Shown here piece by piece: positions 34,019 to 42,388 of a DNA stretch of 64,000 nucleotides. Origin of the DNA: an uncultured Bacteroidales bacterium (GTDB lineage Bacteria > Bacteroidota > Bacteroidia > Bacteroidales > Paludibacteraceae). The notes beneath the pieces were generated by a model. That model did not search any database and was not told the DNA's origin. It was given only the letters and a program-made list of their open reading frames with translations. The stretch is from NCBI GenBank assembly GCA_902780235.1, contig CACZEL010000008.1:1-64000 (forward strand), written 5' to 3'. Each line of letters starts with the position of its first letter. Positions within the stretch are counted from its first letter, which is position 1. Position numbers and translations under genes: made by a program.

Positions 34019-34432
34019 TTATTTCGGCTGTTGGCAAAGCTCAGTCAGAACACCCTTCGTGCTCTTCGGGTGGAGGAATGCGATCATCAGGTTCTCAGCA
34101 CCTTTGCGCGGAGCTTTGTCGATGAGTTGGATACCTGCTGCCTCGCATTCTGCAAGTGCTTCTGCGACGTTCTCTACATTGAAAGCAACGTGGTGAACAC
34201 CACCGCGACCACCGTTCTTCTCGATGAACTTGGCGATCGTAGATTCAGGGCTCGTCGGTTCGAGGAGCTCGATCTTCACTTCACCTACCTTAAAGAAAGC
34301 GGTACGAACTTTCTGATCCTCAACTACTTCAATCGAATAACATTTGTTTCCGGAAAGGAACTCAAAGAAGGGAGCAGCCTCTTCAATCGAGGTAACTGCA
34401 ATTCCCAAATGCTCAATGTGTGTGGGTTTCAT
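34019..34432 (-). CDS. mce: methylmalonyl-CoA epimerase
   Basis: A 137-residue glyoxalase/VOC protein. HIEHLGIAVTSIEEA and GRGGVHHVAFNVENVAEAL hold the metal-binding His residues, with the final Glu in GVLTELCQQ. It interconverts (R)- and (S)-methylmalonyl-CoA, linking mutase and decarboxylase in propionate formation. First gene of a six-gene operon. Confidence 0.93.
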   Translation of the reverse strand: MKPTHIEHLGIAVTSIEEAAPFFEFLSGNKCYSIEVVEDQKVRTAFFKVGEVKIELLEPTSPESTIAKFIEKNGGRGGVHHVAFNVENVAEALAECEAAGIQLIDKAPRKGAENLMIAFLHPKSTKGVLTELCQQPK

Positions 34433-34481
34433 TTTATTTATGATTTAAAATTTATAATTTCAAATTTAACCAAATCGGCTG

Positions 34482-34513
34482 CAAAGTTACTACTTTTTTT
34501 CGACATACGCAAG
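34482..34513 (-). promoter_or_regulatory. promoter of the methylmalonyl-CoA operon
   Basis: Minus strand CTTGCGTATGTC (from 34513), 20-bp spacing, TAACTTTG (34489-34482). Confidence 0.84.
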
Positions 34514-34522
34514 CGAAAAAGA

Positions 34523-34557
34523 AAAAAACGCCAATTATTCTTTGGATTGGCGTTTTT
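34523..34557 (-). terminator. terminator overlapping the K+ channel stop codon
   Basis: Minus strand AAAAAACGCCAA and TTGGCGTTTTTT flank a short loop. The channel stop codon (34535-34537) lies inside, and the next promoter begins 10 bp later. Confidence 0.85.
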
Positions 34558-35263
34558 TACGTAGTTCGTCGAGGTAGCTGGCGGTGATGACACCGGAAGG
34601 TAATGCGATGATGGCAACTCCAAAAATGGAGGAGAACATACTGATCACTCTTCCTATATCCGTAGAGGGATAGATATCTCCATATCCGACTGTTGTTAAG
34701 GTAGTTGTAGCCCAATAGAGCGCGTCAAAGAAATTTACGAACAAAGCAGATTCCTCCATGTTGAACATGATAAGGGCAGTAACGATGATATATGCGACAG
34801 CTATCAAAAAGACCGTGAACAAGATCTGTCTTTCTTTACGCAACACGCGCAGAAGAGTTTGTATGTTCGAAGAATAGCGCACGAATTTGAAGACACGCAT
34901 GATCTTCAGTAAACGTGAGATACGCAAGAGTTTGAATGCGCGATTGAAGAAAATAAAGGACGGTAAGATGGACAGCAAATCGATGAGCGCAAAAGGAGTA
35001 AAGGGATAGAACAGGAAAGTCTTCCATTTACTACTCTTATGGTATTTAAAGTCGGCTGTCAACCAGCGCAAAAGATAATCGAAGATGAAAACGGATACGG
35101 ATATTTTATCCATCCATTCGAGAGTTTCTGTCTGTTGACGAAAAGCCAAAGGAACGATACTGACAACTATCATACACAGCATCAACCAATCGTACACTTT
35201 GCTGCCGATTCGTTCGTTTCCGGTCTCAACGATTTCAAATATTTCTTCTCTCCAGTTTTTCAT
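34535..35263 (-). CDS. voltage-gated-type potassium channel
   Basis: A 242-residue ion channel with six membrane segments. S4-like FKLLRISRLLKIMRVFKFVR has regular Arg/Lys spacing, and the pore motif TTLTTVGYGDIYPS is the K+ selectivity filter. It forms a tetrameric inner-membrane channel. Its start overlaps the GNAT stop (ATGA), so it is the last gene of the RSH-recR operon. Confidence 0.92.
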   Translation of the reverse strand: MKNWREEIFEIVETGNERIGSKVYDWLMLCMIVVSIVPLAFRQQTETLEWMDKISVSVFIFDYLLRWLTADFKYHKSSKWKTFLFYPFTPFALIDLLSILPSFIFFNRAFKLLRISRLLKIMRVFKFVRYSSNIQTLLRVLRKERQILFTVFLIAVAYIIVTALIMFNMEESALFVNFFDALYWATTTLTTVGYGDIYPSTDIGRVISMFSSIFGVAIIALPSGVITASYLDELRKKRQSKE

Positions 35264-35775
35264 TGTTTATTCTCTTTTATCCAAATAATTGCGTCTGATT
35301 CGAGTGTCCAAGACGGAAGGGGTGATGAAGGTTGGTAGCCGGCATGCTCATAGAGGGCAGAACATGGGGCATTGTTGGTCGCTATGACCGCATAGAGGAG
35401 ACGGAGATGCAGGAAACCGAAGGCATAGGCTTCGAGTTGTTTGACCACTTCGCGCCCTACTCCTTTGCCTCTATATTCGGGAGCGATGTACATGCCGATT
35501 GCAGCGCGGCGATTTCGAGGATCGAAGTCGAAGAGGTCGATGCAACCATAAGTAACTTTAGCTGTTGCAGGTCCGACCTGGCTATTAGCTTCTTCTATAA
35601 TTAACCGCAATTGACCGTCACGGAAGATGTCGCCGGTGGTGGAGGCGATATAATCGCGTAAGTCCTGCTGGGACAGAGGGTTATGGTTTGAGCCATCTGC
35701 CCAAGCGGAAGCATCATTCTCCCACCGGTAGAGATAGGGCAAATCCGTGGGTTCTATTTTGCGTAGATTAATCAT
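35260..35775 (-). CDS. GNAT family N-acetyltransferase
   Basis: A 171-residue acetyltransferase like RimJ/RimL. The acetyl-CoA pyrophosphate loop is visible as YRGKGVGREVVKQLEAYAF. Substrate unknown. Residues EANSQVGPATAK near position 65 are encoded by a 35-bp element (35558-35592) that also occurs in the DUF2723 gene at 58897-58931; the insertion lies in a loop before the beta strand GCIDLFDFDP. Overlaps the HAD gene by 8 bp and the channel gene by 4 bp. Confidence 0.87.
   Translation of the reverse strand: MINLRKIEPTDLPYLYRWENDASAWADGSNHNPLSQQDLRDYIASTTGDIFRDGQLRLIIEEANSQVGPATAKVTYGCIDLFDFDPRNRRAAIGMYIAPEYRGKGVGREVVKQLEAYAFGFLHLRLLYAVIATNNAPCSALYEHAGYQPSSPLPSWTLESDAIIWIKENKQ
35558..35592 (-). 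repeat. 35-bp intragenic element, copy 1
   Basis: Inside the GNAT gene; 33 of 35 bases match 58897-58931. Both copies are read in the same frame and give EANSQVGPATAK. Confidence 0.9.
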
Positions 35776-36196
35776 TGAACAAACGCGCGAAGAAGCCTTT
35801 TTTCTTCTTTGGGCTAAGGTCTTCCATGTTTCCTTGCGGAGCGGGTTCGAAGGGATGTCCGGTATGGATCATATTATAGATGACTCCCCAATCTGGCAGT
35901 CCACCGAGGTTACGGTCATCAATCCAAAGGTCAGCTACGAGTTTGCGCGCCGTACCATGTTCTGGTTCTTCTTCCGGATAGTTGGAATTGACAGCATAGA
36001 ACTCGAGGCCTTTGGACTTGCAGTAGTCGATGGCTTCTTGGAGAAGTTCTCCTTCACGAACAGTCCAAAGGATGACCTGATGGTGGTCCTCGTCCTGCAG
36101 TTTTTTCAATGTCTGAATGGCAAACGGAATGGGTTTACCTATTTTCGGGTACTCGTGGGTCACGATGGTACCATCAAAATCACAAGCTATAATCAT
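35768..36196 (-). CDS. HAD-like hydrolase
   Basis: A 142-residue HAD protein. The first motif is IIACDFDGTIVTHEYP with the nucleophile Asp, then ILWTVREGELLQEAI and LVADLWIDDRNLGG for motifs II and IV. It lacks a cap domain, like small Bacteroides phosphatases of this type. Substrate unknown. Confidence 0.85.
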   Translation of the reverse strand: MIIACDFDGTIVTHEYPKIGKPIPFAIQTLKKLQDEDHHQVILWTVREGELLQEAIDYCKSKGLEFYAVNSNYPEEEPEHGTARKLVADLWIDDRNLGGLPDWGVIYNMIHTGHPFEPAPQGNMEDLSPKKKKGFFARLFND

Positions 36197-36267
36197 GAGG
36201 TTTTACTGCGTAAAACGTTAAATGGTTAAACAGTTAAAATGGTTTTGTTTCACAAAACGTTAAATTG

Positions 36268-36708
36268 TTAATAGGTCTCCTCATTCGGATCATGGGGAGT
36301 CATTTCTTGCTCCATTTTGCCGAGGGTTGGTTTGGAAAAGTACCAAGCGATAGCGGAAATAGCAGCTATCCACATCATAGAGCGATATCCTCCGAAGAGA
36401 TAGAAGAAGGCGATATTCATGGACATGGGTAAACCGCAAAGAAGGATACGAGCGGTAGCCAATTCTTTGTACATGTCAAGTGTTTTGGGTTTACGCCATT
36501 TGATCAGATATAGTCCTAAGGGGATAGCGATGAGTGTGGTAAAGATGGCTGCATATTGCAGGATCATTCCCACTTGCGACATGGTGTCCATGGGTACAAA
36601 ATCCGGTTGGGAGGTGAAGTAATACATCCCACCGAGAACGATGAGGGTAAAGACCATGATACCATAGTACCATCCATTCAAAGCACGAATTACTTTCTGT
36701 TCTTCCAT
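36268..36708 (-). CDS. four-helix membrane protein of unknown function
   Basis: A 146-residue protein with four membrane segments (YYGIMVFTLIVLGGMYYF, then MILQYAAIFTTLIAIPLGLY and two more) and a charged C-terminal tail. It starts 7 bp after recR. No named family is recognised. A GTTAAA repeat of period about 7 fills the gap after it (36210-36262). Confidence 0.7.
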   Translation of the reverse strand: MEEQKVIRALNGWYYGIMVFTLIVLGGMYYFTSQPDFVPMDTMSQVGMILQYAAIFTTLIAIPLGLYLIKWRKPKTLDMYKELATARILLCGLPMSMNIAFFYLFGGYRSMMWIAAISAIAWYFSKPTLGKMEQEMTPHDPNEETY

Positions 36709-36715
36709 ATGTGTA

Positions 36716-37360
36716 TTATCCTTTAAATTCTATACGATTAACAATTGAACGGCCGAGGGTGATCTCGTCGGTATATTCGAGTTGGTTTCCTACGGCAACA
36801 CCTCGAGCGATTTGAGAGATCTTCAAATCGCATTTGTCATTTGTCATTTGTAATTTGTCATTTATCATATTCTGGAGGCGGCGATAGATGTAGAAATTCG
36901 TTGTGTCGCCTTCCATGGTGGTGGGCAAAGCAAGAATGATTTCGGAGATGTCTCCTTTGGATACTCGGTCTATAAGTGAGTCTATTTCTATATCCTTGGG
37001 TCCTACTCCTTCCATAGGCGATATGATGCCTCCGAGTACATGATATACGCCGTTATACTGACCTGTGTTCTCGATGGACATGACGTCTTGAACGTTCTCC
37101 ACGACACATATCGTAGAATGGTCACGGCGCGTAGAGGCACATATCGGGCATAGTTCCGAATCGGAAATATTATGGCACTCGCGACAATAAACGACTTCTT
37201 TCTTGAGTCGCAGGAAGGCGCCGGAGAAGGCTTCGACGTCTTGCTCTTTCTGCCGCAAGAGATGCAGCACAAGACGCAAGGCAGTTCTTCGCCCTACTCC
37301 AGGTAGCGATGCCATTTGGTTCACCGCCTGTTCTAATAATATACTTGGGTATTCTGACAT
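36716..37360 (-). CDS. recR: recombination mediator RecR
   Basis: A 214-residue protein: helix-hairpin-helix [20 protein letters not shown], zinc finger [16 protein letters not shown], Toprim segment [14 protein letters not shown] and [16 protein letters not shown] near the end. With RecO and RecF it loads RecA at gaps. A period-7 TTTGTCA repeat at 36834-36868 is read in frame ([13 protein letters not shown]) where other RecR proteins have the end of the Toprim region, so residues there differ from the family. Confidence 0.95.
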   Translation of the reverse strand: MSEYPSILLEQAVNQMASLPGVGRRTALRLVLHLLRQKEQDVEAFSGAFLRLKKEVVYCRECHNISDSELCPICASTRRDHSTICVVENVQDVMSIENTGQYNGVYHVLGGIISPMEGVGPKDIEIDSLIDRVSKGDISEIILALPTTMEGDTTNFYIYRRLQNMINDKLQMTNDKCDLKISQIARGVAVGNQLEYTDEITLGRSIVNRIEFKG

Positions 37361-37380
37361 TAGCTGTTGGCTGTTAGCTA

Positions 37381-38817
37381 TTAGCCTTTTTTTGCCCAGC
37401 GGGCGGGAAGGACACGATAGGGGTAACGGGCACGTATATCGGCGGCGTTAGGACAGTCGCAACAGTGGATACGTATTCCTTTGAGTACGGAGACGAAGGC
37501 AAAGATCGGATCCCCGGGTTGAGGGTTACAACACTTGGAGAGGTTATAATCCACGTTCTTGACGTTCATGTCCACTTCGATGGCGAGTCCTTTGAGTTCG
37601 GAGCGATCCACATACTCCGTATGTTCACGCGGCGTAAGGGGTTGTTCTTCGGGTTCGAGCAGGACTTCACGGAGACGTTGTACATCTTCCTTACCTGTAG
37701 CTACCGATTGGTACATATCCGACACCGCTTTATAGCCCAGTTTGATGGCCATGCGGGTGATGTCGGCTTCGTTGTATTCGATCTTCCAGTTTTTGAACTT
37801 GCGCTCGATAATCTCCTTACCTTCTGCCGCTTGCTTGTACTCGATCTCTTTGAGCGCTTGGCGGATCTTGTTCTTGGCTTTGGTAGAAGCGACAAAGGTC
37901 AACCAATCGGGGTTCGGGTGCTGGTTCGGCGAGGTTAAAATGGATACCTGATCACCGTTTTGAAGTTTTTGCCGGATGGGTACATTTTGGTTGCGAATAG
38001 TACCACCAACACAGTGCGCACCGACTTCGCTATGTATAGAATAGGCAAAATCCAATACCGTTGCACCTTCCGGTAAGCGACGCAAATCGCCTGTAGGCGT
38101 GAAGACATAGACATCTCCTGAGCCTTGGAGGATGGAGCCTTTGACGCCTTTGTACGACCAGTGAGCGGCTATGCCCTGCTCTGCAATTTCATCCATACGA
38201 CGGGTACGGATCTGCACTTCTACCCAACGTTTATCGGGACCGAGGACGGTAGTATGAAGGGACTCATAGCCATTCTCTTTGGGTACAGAGAGCCAATCGC
38301 GCAGACGTTTGGGGTTGGGCGGGAAGATATCGGTGATGAGGGAATAGACCTGCCAACAATCCGATTTCTCTTTCTCCAAAGGTGAATCGAGGATGATACG
38401 GATCGCAAAGAGGTCATAGATACGATCAACATCGCAGTGTTGCGCCTGCATTTTGTGGTAGATGGAGTGAATGGACTTAGGCCGTCCTTTGATGGTGAAG
38501 GTAAATCCTTCTGCCTTCAGTTTTTCCTCCAGCGGCGCAATGAAGCGTGCGACATAGGCTTCTCGTTCGGCTTTCTTCGCGTTCAACGCGTGCGCGATAT
38601 ATTTATAGGTGTCGTAGTCGAGGAACTTGAGCGCAAGATCCTCCATCTCGGTTTTTATCTGATACAAGCCGAGTCTATGCGCCATAGGAGCATGCAGATT
38701 CTGGGTCTCGCGGGCGATATGTCTCCGCTTCTCAGAATCCCCTTCGGCATCAAGTTGTCGGAGCAACTCCAAACGCTCATTTAGTATTGAAAAAAGGACT
38801 TTATTGCTGTCTTCCAT
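37381..38817 (-). CDS. short RSH (p)ppGpp synthetase without HD and ACT domains
   Basis: A 478-residue RelA/SpoT homologue. The synthetase domain has [37 protein letters not shown] and [20 protein letters not shown], all key residues present. A TGS domain follows ([20 protein letters not shown]), then a helical part and a Cys-rich zinc-finger-like segment ([13 protein letters not shown] ... HCCDCPN). It starts just before [20 protein letters not shown], so the HD hydrolase domain is absent, and it stops before an ACT domain. Usual length is about 730. It has its own promoter, so this is the native start. It probably makes but does not degrade ppGpp. First gene of a six-gene operon with recR. 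Confidence 0.9.
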   Translation of the reverse strand: MEDSNKVLFSILNERLELLRQLDAEGDSEKRRHIARETQNLHAPMAHRLGLYQIKTEMEDLALKFLDYDTYKYIAHALNAKKAEREAYVARFIAPLEEKLKAEGFTFTIKGRPKSIHSIYHKMQAQHCDVDRIYDLFAIRIILDSPLEKEKSDCWQVYSLITDIFPPNPKRLRDWLSVPKENGYESLHTTVLGPDKRWVEVQIRTRRMDEIAEQGIAAHWSYKGVKGSILQGSGDVYVFTPTGDLRRLPEGATVLDFAYSIHSEVGAHCVGGTIRNQNVPIRQKLQNGDQVSILTSPNQHPNPDWLTFVASTKAKNKIRQALKEIEYKQAAEGKEIIERKFKNWKIEYNEADITRMAIKLGYKAVSDMYQSVATGKEDVQRLREVLLEPEEQPLTPREHTEYVDRSELKGLAIEVDMNVKNVDYNLSKCCNPQPGDPIFAFVSVLKGIRIHCCDCPNAADIRARYPYRVLPARWAKKG

Positions 38818-38840
38818 ACCTCATTTTCTAAAAAACGCTG

Positions 38841-38888
38841 CAAATTTACGATTTTTTTTGCACATATCAAAATTTTTTCGTAACTTTG
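38841..38888. promoter_or_regulatory. divergent promoters sharing one -33 palindrome (RSH / 38926 gene)
   Basis: TTTGCACATATCAAA (38857-38871) gives TTTG to both strands. Rightward: 20 bp to TAACTTTG (38881-38888). Leftward: 19 bp to TAAATTTG (38848-38841 on the minus strand). Confidence 0.85.
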
Positions 38889-38925
38889 CAGCGATTTTGT
38901 GAAAATATTAAAAATTTAACCTATA

Positions 38926-39684
38926 ATGAAAACAACAAGAAGCATTATCATTTGCATTTTAGGCATTGTCGCAGTAGTTATGTGTTATTTCTGCGTAACG
39001 AGCGTAACGACGCCTATTAAGTTTGAGAACACGCGTGCTGAGCGCGAAGTAGCCGTTATCAAGAATCTGGTAGATTTGCGTACGGCAGAGGTGGAGTATC
39101 ATCACCAGAATGGTGTTTTCACCGCTAATCTGGATTCTCTTCTCATCTTCTTGAAGACCGCTCCGAAGAAAGAAGTGTTGAAGGAAGGAAGTCTGACGGA
39201 CAAGCAGTTAGAGGCTGGTTTGACCGAGCACAAGGCTATTAAGATCTTGAACGAGGCAAAGAAGCAAGCGCTGAAAAAGAACGAATTTGAGTCGGCAGAT
39301 GCTCTGTATGCTTATATCTGGGAGAACGACAAAGACGTGGTTAGCAACGGTTTAGCCGGTTTCCGTCGTGATACGATCGAGTCGAACATGTTGCAATCTT
39401 TGTACAAAGGTGCGTACGACGAGAATAGTATTGACGCGATGATCGTCATTCCGTTCAGCGAGGGTAAACGCTTTGAGATAGAGGTTAATAACGACTATAA
39501 GACAAGCCAAGGTATCCGTGTTCCGCTGTTTGAGGCTCGCGCTCCGTTTGAGAGTTATCTGGGCGACTTGAACAAACAGGAGTTGGTCAACCTTATTGAC
39601 CGCGAGGAGAAATTAGACCACTACGCTGGTCTGAAGGTCGGCGACGTCTATGCTCCGAACAACAACGCAGGTAACTGGGAATAA
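38926..39684 (+). CDS. membrane-anchored hypothetical protein
   Basis: A 252-residue protein with one N-terminal helix (IIICILGIVAVVMCYFCVTS) and a long helical, charged extracytoplasmic part. The first 45 residues have a pilin-like arrangement (basic start, hydrophobic helix, then ERE), but no prepilin cleavage motif is seen. It is conserved-looking and well expressed judging by the promoter. Followed by a GATTAGx period-7 repeat (39687-39715) and rsmD. Function unknown. Confidence 0.7.
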   Translation: MKTTRSIIICILGIVAVVMCYFCVTSVTTPIKFENTRAEREVAVIKNLVDLRTAEVEYHHQNGVFTANLDSLLIFLKTAPKKEVLKEGSLTDKQLEAGLTEHKAIKILNEAKKQALKKNEFESADALYAYIWENDKDVVSNGLAGFRRDTIESNMLQSLYKGAYDENSIDAMIVIPFSEGKRFEIEVNNDYKTSQGIRVPLFEARAPFESYLGDLNKQELVNLIDREEKLDHYAGLKVGDVYAPNNNAGNWE

Positions 39685-39712
39685 TCGATTAGGGATTAGT
39701 GATTAGAGATTA

Positions 39713-40279
39713 ATGAGGATTATCTCCGGAATATATGGGGGGCGGCGATTGTCGCCCCCTAAAAATATCACCGCAAGGCCTACGACAGACTTTGCGAAAG
39801 AGAGTTTATTCAATCTGCTCAACAACCGTCTGGATTTTGAGGGGATAGATGTATTGGATCTTTTTGCCGGTACCGGTGGTATTGGGATTGAGTGCGTGAG
39901 CAGAGGAGCGCGAGAGGTGACGGCTGTAGAGATCGCGCATGTGCAGCAGAACTGGATCATCAGTTGCTGCAGGCAGTTAGGAATCAAGAATCTGAGTGTG
40001 ATCCGAGGCGATGTATTCAAGTTCTTGAGTTCATGTCGAACGAAGTACGACTTGATTTTTGCCGATCCGCCTTATGCCTTGGAAGAGTTACCTACTCTGC
40101 CGGATGTTATTTTAAAGAATTCAGATGTCAGAAGTCAGCATTCAGATTCTATTTTAAAAGAAGACGGATGGCTTGTAATCGAGCACGGTAAAGATACCGA
40201 TTTCACAAGCCACCCAAGACATGTAGAAACGAGGACGTACGGAAGTGTTCACTTCTCGTTCTTTCAAGGTTCAATATAA
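39713..40279 (+). CDS. rsmD: 16S rRNA (guanine(966)-N2)-methyltransferase
   Basis: A 188-residue methyltransferase. SAM motif VLDLFAGTGGIGIECVSRGA near residue 48 and the catalytic DLIFADPPYALEE near 115 identify RsmD. It methylates G966 of 16S rRNA in the small subunit. A period-7 repeat at 40118-40150 is read in frame (NSDVRSQHSDS). Its 3' end overlaps the convergent manA gene by 16 bp. Confidence 0.93.
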   Translation: MRIISGIYGGRRLSPPKNITARPTTDFAKESLFNLLNNRLDFEGIDVLDLFAGTGGIGIECVSRGAREVTAVEIAHVQQNWIISCCRQLGIKNLSVIRGDVFKFLSSCRTKYDLIFADPPYALEELPTLPDVILKNSDVRSQHSDSILKEDGWLVIEHGKDTDFTSHPRHVETRTYGSVHFSFFQGSI

Positions 40280-41262
40280 ACCTCCAACAGTTTGCAATGA
40301 CCTTGCGGCGTAATGACGATGTCATTCAGGACCGCAGGAATAAGTACCGCTTCTCCCAAACGCAGAGAGGCGGTTTTGTTTTCCGGGACTTCGCAGTCAA
40401 GGGCAGTAACATTACACTGTCCTTCGACGCACATGTACGCCACGAAGGAGTCTAACGGAGCGTAATCCCGCTGAATAGGCTTGGAGGGCGAGAGGAGGTT
40501 GGTGGTGAAGTACGGCGTCTGCTTGAGGTTGACAACGCCATCAATACGTGGTGTCGTAGGCAGGCAAGTAGCGTCATTATCGGGCGAGAAGTCCATGACT
40601 TTCAATGCCTTGTCCAGTTTGAGCGGGCGTTTCTTACCATCATTACCTACCCGATTATAGTCATAGAGACGATAGGTGAGGTCTGAGTTCTCTTGGATCT
40701 CAGCGACGATGGTGTCACGACGCATGGCATGAACTGTTCCGGCAGGGATGAAAGCTACATCTCCTTCATGCACCTTATACTCGCGCAAGTAGTCAGCAAG
40801 TGTACCATCCGCAATTGCAGCATGGATCAAGGAGGCGTTCATCTGCTGTTTCCAACCGAGATAGATAGCGGCTTTGCCTTTGGATGGCAAGACGTACCAC
40901 ATTTCCGTTTTGCCGAGTGAATCTTCGTTCTCGAGAGCGAATTCATCCCCCGGGTGTACCTGAATGGAGAGATCATCTTCGGAGTCGATGAATTTCATCA
41001 GTACGGGGAATTGATTTCCGAAGGTCTCATACACTTTGCCGCCTACGAGTTCGTCCATATAGACCTCGAGGAGATCTTGGAGCGAGTCGCCGGCATGAGG
41101 ACCGTTGGCTACTTCCGTCGGGAAGCGGTCGATATCGGAGATGACCCATGACTCGCCGACATTCTCGAAGTCAGCAGGCACATTGTCGTACCATTTCTCG
41201 ATCGTATGTCCGCCCCAGAGTTTATGAAAGAGTTGAGGCTTGAATTTTAAAGGATATAGCAT
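40264..41262 (-). CDS. manA: mannose-6-phosphate isomerase (class I)
   Basis: A 332-residue cupin enzyme with zinc-binding segments SIQVHPGDEFALENE, GKTEMWYVLPSKG and FIPAGTVHAM. It interconverts mannose 6-phosphate and fructose 6-phosphate, feeding GDP-mannose for surface sugars. It follows galE, so both sugar enzymes end the operon. TTAGCTG/TTGGCTG heptamers fill the gap to galE. Confidence 0.93.
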   Translation of the reverse strand: MLYPLKFKPQLFHKLWGGHTIEKWYDNVPADFENVGESWVISDIDRFPTEVANGPHAGDSLQDLLEVYMDELVGGKVYETFGNQFPVLMKFIDSEDDLSIQVHPGDEFALENEDSLGKTEMWYVLPSKGKAAIYLGWKQQMNASLIHAAIADGTLADYLREYKVHEGDVAFIPAGTVHAMRRDTIVAEIQENSDLTYRLYDYNRVGNDGKKRPLKLDKALKVMDFSPDNDATCLPTTPRIDGVVNLKQTPYFTTNLLSPSKPIQRDYAPLDSFVAYMCVEGQCNVTALDCEVPENKTASLRLGEAVLIPAVLNDIVITPQGHCKLLEVYIEP

Positions 41263-41289
41263 AAAACTTTGGCTGTTGGCTGTTAGCTA

Positions 41290-42321
41290 TTAGCTTATTT
41301 TTCGGATATGTTTTTCCCAATTCCAAGCGGAGGCGAGGACGTCGCGGATGGGAGTATCGGCACGCCAGCCGAGGATTTCGTTGGCTTTCTTGGGAGCTGC
41401 CCATACCTGCTCGATGTCTCCTTCGCGGCGACCAACGATGGTATAAGGCACTTTGACACCTGTAGCGGCCTCGAACTCATTGATGAGCGTGAGGACACTG
41501 AGACCTGTGCCGGTACCGAGGTTGAAGACCTCCACTTGATCACGATCGGTAGCGTTCAACATGCGATCGATGGCTTTGACGTGCGCCTTTGCGAGGTCCA
41601 CGACATAGATATAATCGCGGATACAAGAACCATCAGGTGTGTTATAGTCGGATCCGAACACTTTGAGTTCAGGACGGATACCTGCAGCTGTTTGGGTGAT
41701 ATAAGGCAACAAGTTCTGCGGTACGCCATTCGGCAATTCTCCGATAAGGGCAGAAGGATGCGCACCTATCGGATTGAAATAGCGCAAGATAGTAGCATGG
41801 AGGTACTTATCTGCGTGTGCCTCATCGCGAATGATCTCTTCGTTGATCTGTTTGGTGTTGCCGTAAGGCGAGAGGGCTGTTTGGATAGGTGCTGTCTCAT
41901 CGACAGGCAGATGCGCCTCGTCGGGCTGACCATAGACCGTACAGGAAGAAGAGAAGACGATATTATTGACGCGGTGAAGCTTCATCACTTCGAGCAAAGT
42001 AACCAAACTGCCAAGGTTATTGCGGTAATAGAGAAGCGGTTTCTCCACCGACTCGTTGACCGCTTTGCTGGCAGCGAAATGAATAACGCCTACTATATCC
42101 GGGTACTGGCGGAAGACATTATCCAAGTCCATGAAATTGCAGCAGTCCACATTAGCGAAGTCCGGTTTTTTGCCGGTAATGGCTTCGATGCCATCGAGAA
42201 CATCGATGGAAGAGTTGCTGAGGTTATCGACGATGGTAACGTCGTAGCCTTGTTGCATCAACTCTACTGTGGTGTGCGAGCCTATGTAACCGGTTCCACC
42301 GGTGACGAGAATTCTATTCAT
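41290..42321 (-). CDS. galE: UDP-glucose 4-epimerase
   Basis: A 343-residue short-chain dehydrogenase-type epimerase. NAD-binding GGTGYIGSHTTVEL at the N-terminus, SSSCTVYGQP and the catalytic Tyr/Lys in SPYGNTKQINEEI near 150 are present. It interconverts UDP-glucose and UDP-galactose. The stop codon region is repeat-derived. The repeat at 42331-42386 separates it from the YitT-like gene. Confidence 0.95.
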   Translation of the reverse strand: MNRILVTGGTGYIGSHTTVELMQQGYDVTIVDNLSNSSIDVLDGIEAITGKKPDFANVDCCNFMDLDNVFRQYPDIVGVIHFAASKAVNESVEKPLLYYRNNLGSLVTLLEVMKLHRVNNIVFSSSCTVYGQPDEAHLPVDETAPIQTALSPYGNTKQINEEIIRDEAHADKYLHATILRYFNPIGAHPSALIGELPNGVPQNLLPYITQTAAGIRPELKVFGSDYNTPDGSCIRDYIYVVDLAKAHVKAIDRMLNATDRDQVEVFNLGTGTGLSVLTLINEFEAATGVKVPYTIVGRREGDIEQVWAAPKKANEILGWRADTPIRDVLASAWNWEKHIRKIS

Positions 42322-42330
42322 TTTTTTATA

Positions 42331-42386
42331 CTTTAGCTTTTGGCTATTGGCTATTAGCTAACGGCTAACGGCAAATAGCTAATGTT
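42331..42386 (-). repeat. short tandem repeat, period 7 (TTAGCTA/TTGGCTA)
   Basis: TTAGCTT TTGGCTA TTGGCTA TTAGCTA ACGGCTA ACGGC units on the plus strand. Same family as 53596-53673, 41268-41294 and 52344-52405. Confidence 0.85.
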
Positions 42387-42388
42387 TA

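Noticed and set aside
33981-34037. N-terminal extension of the carboxyltransferase gene
   Set aside because: The extra residues are a translated heptamer repeat; the family start MDQAKLNKL begins at 33980.
41308-42336. 342-codon plus-strand ORF
   Set aside because: Exact antisense shadow of galE; no motif or promoter.
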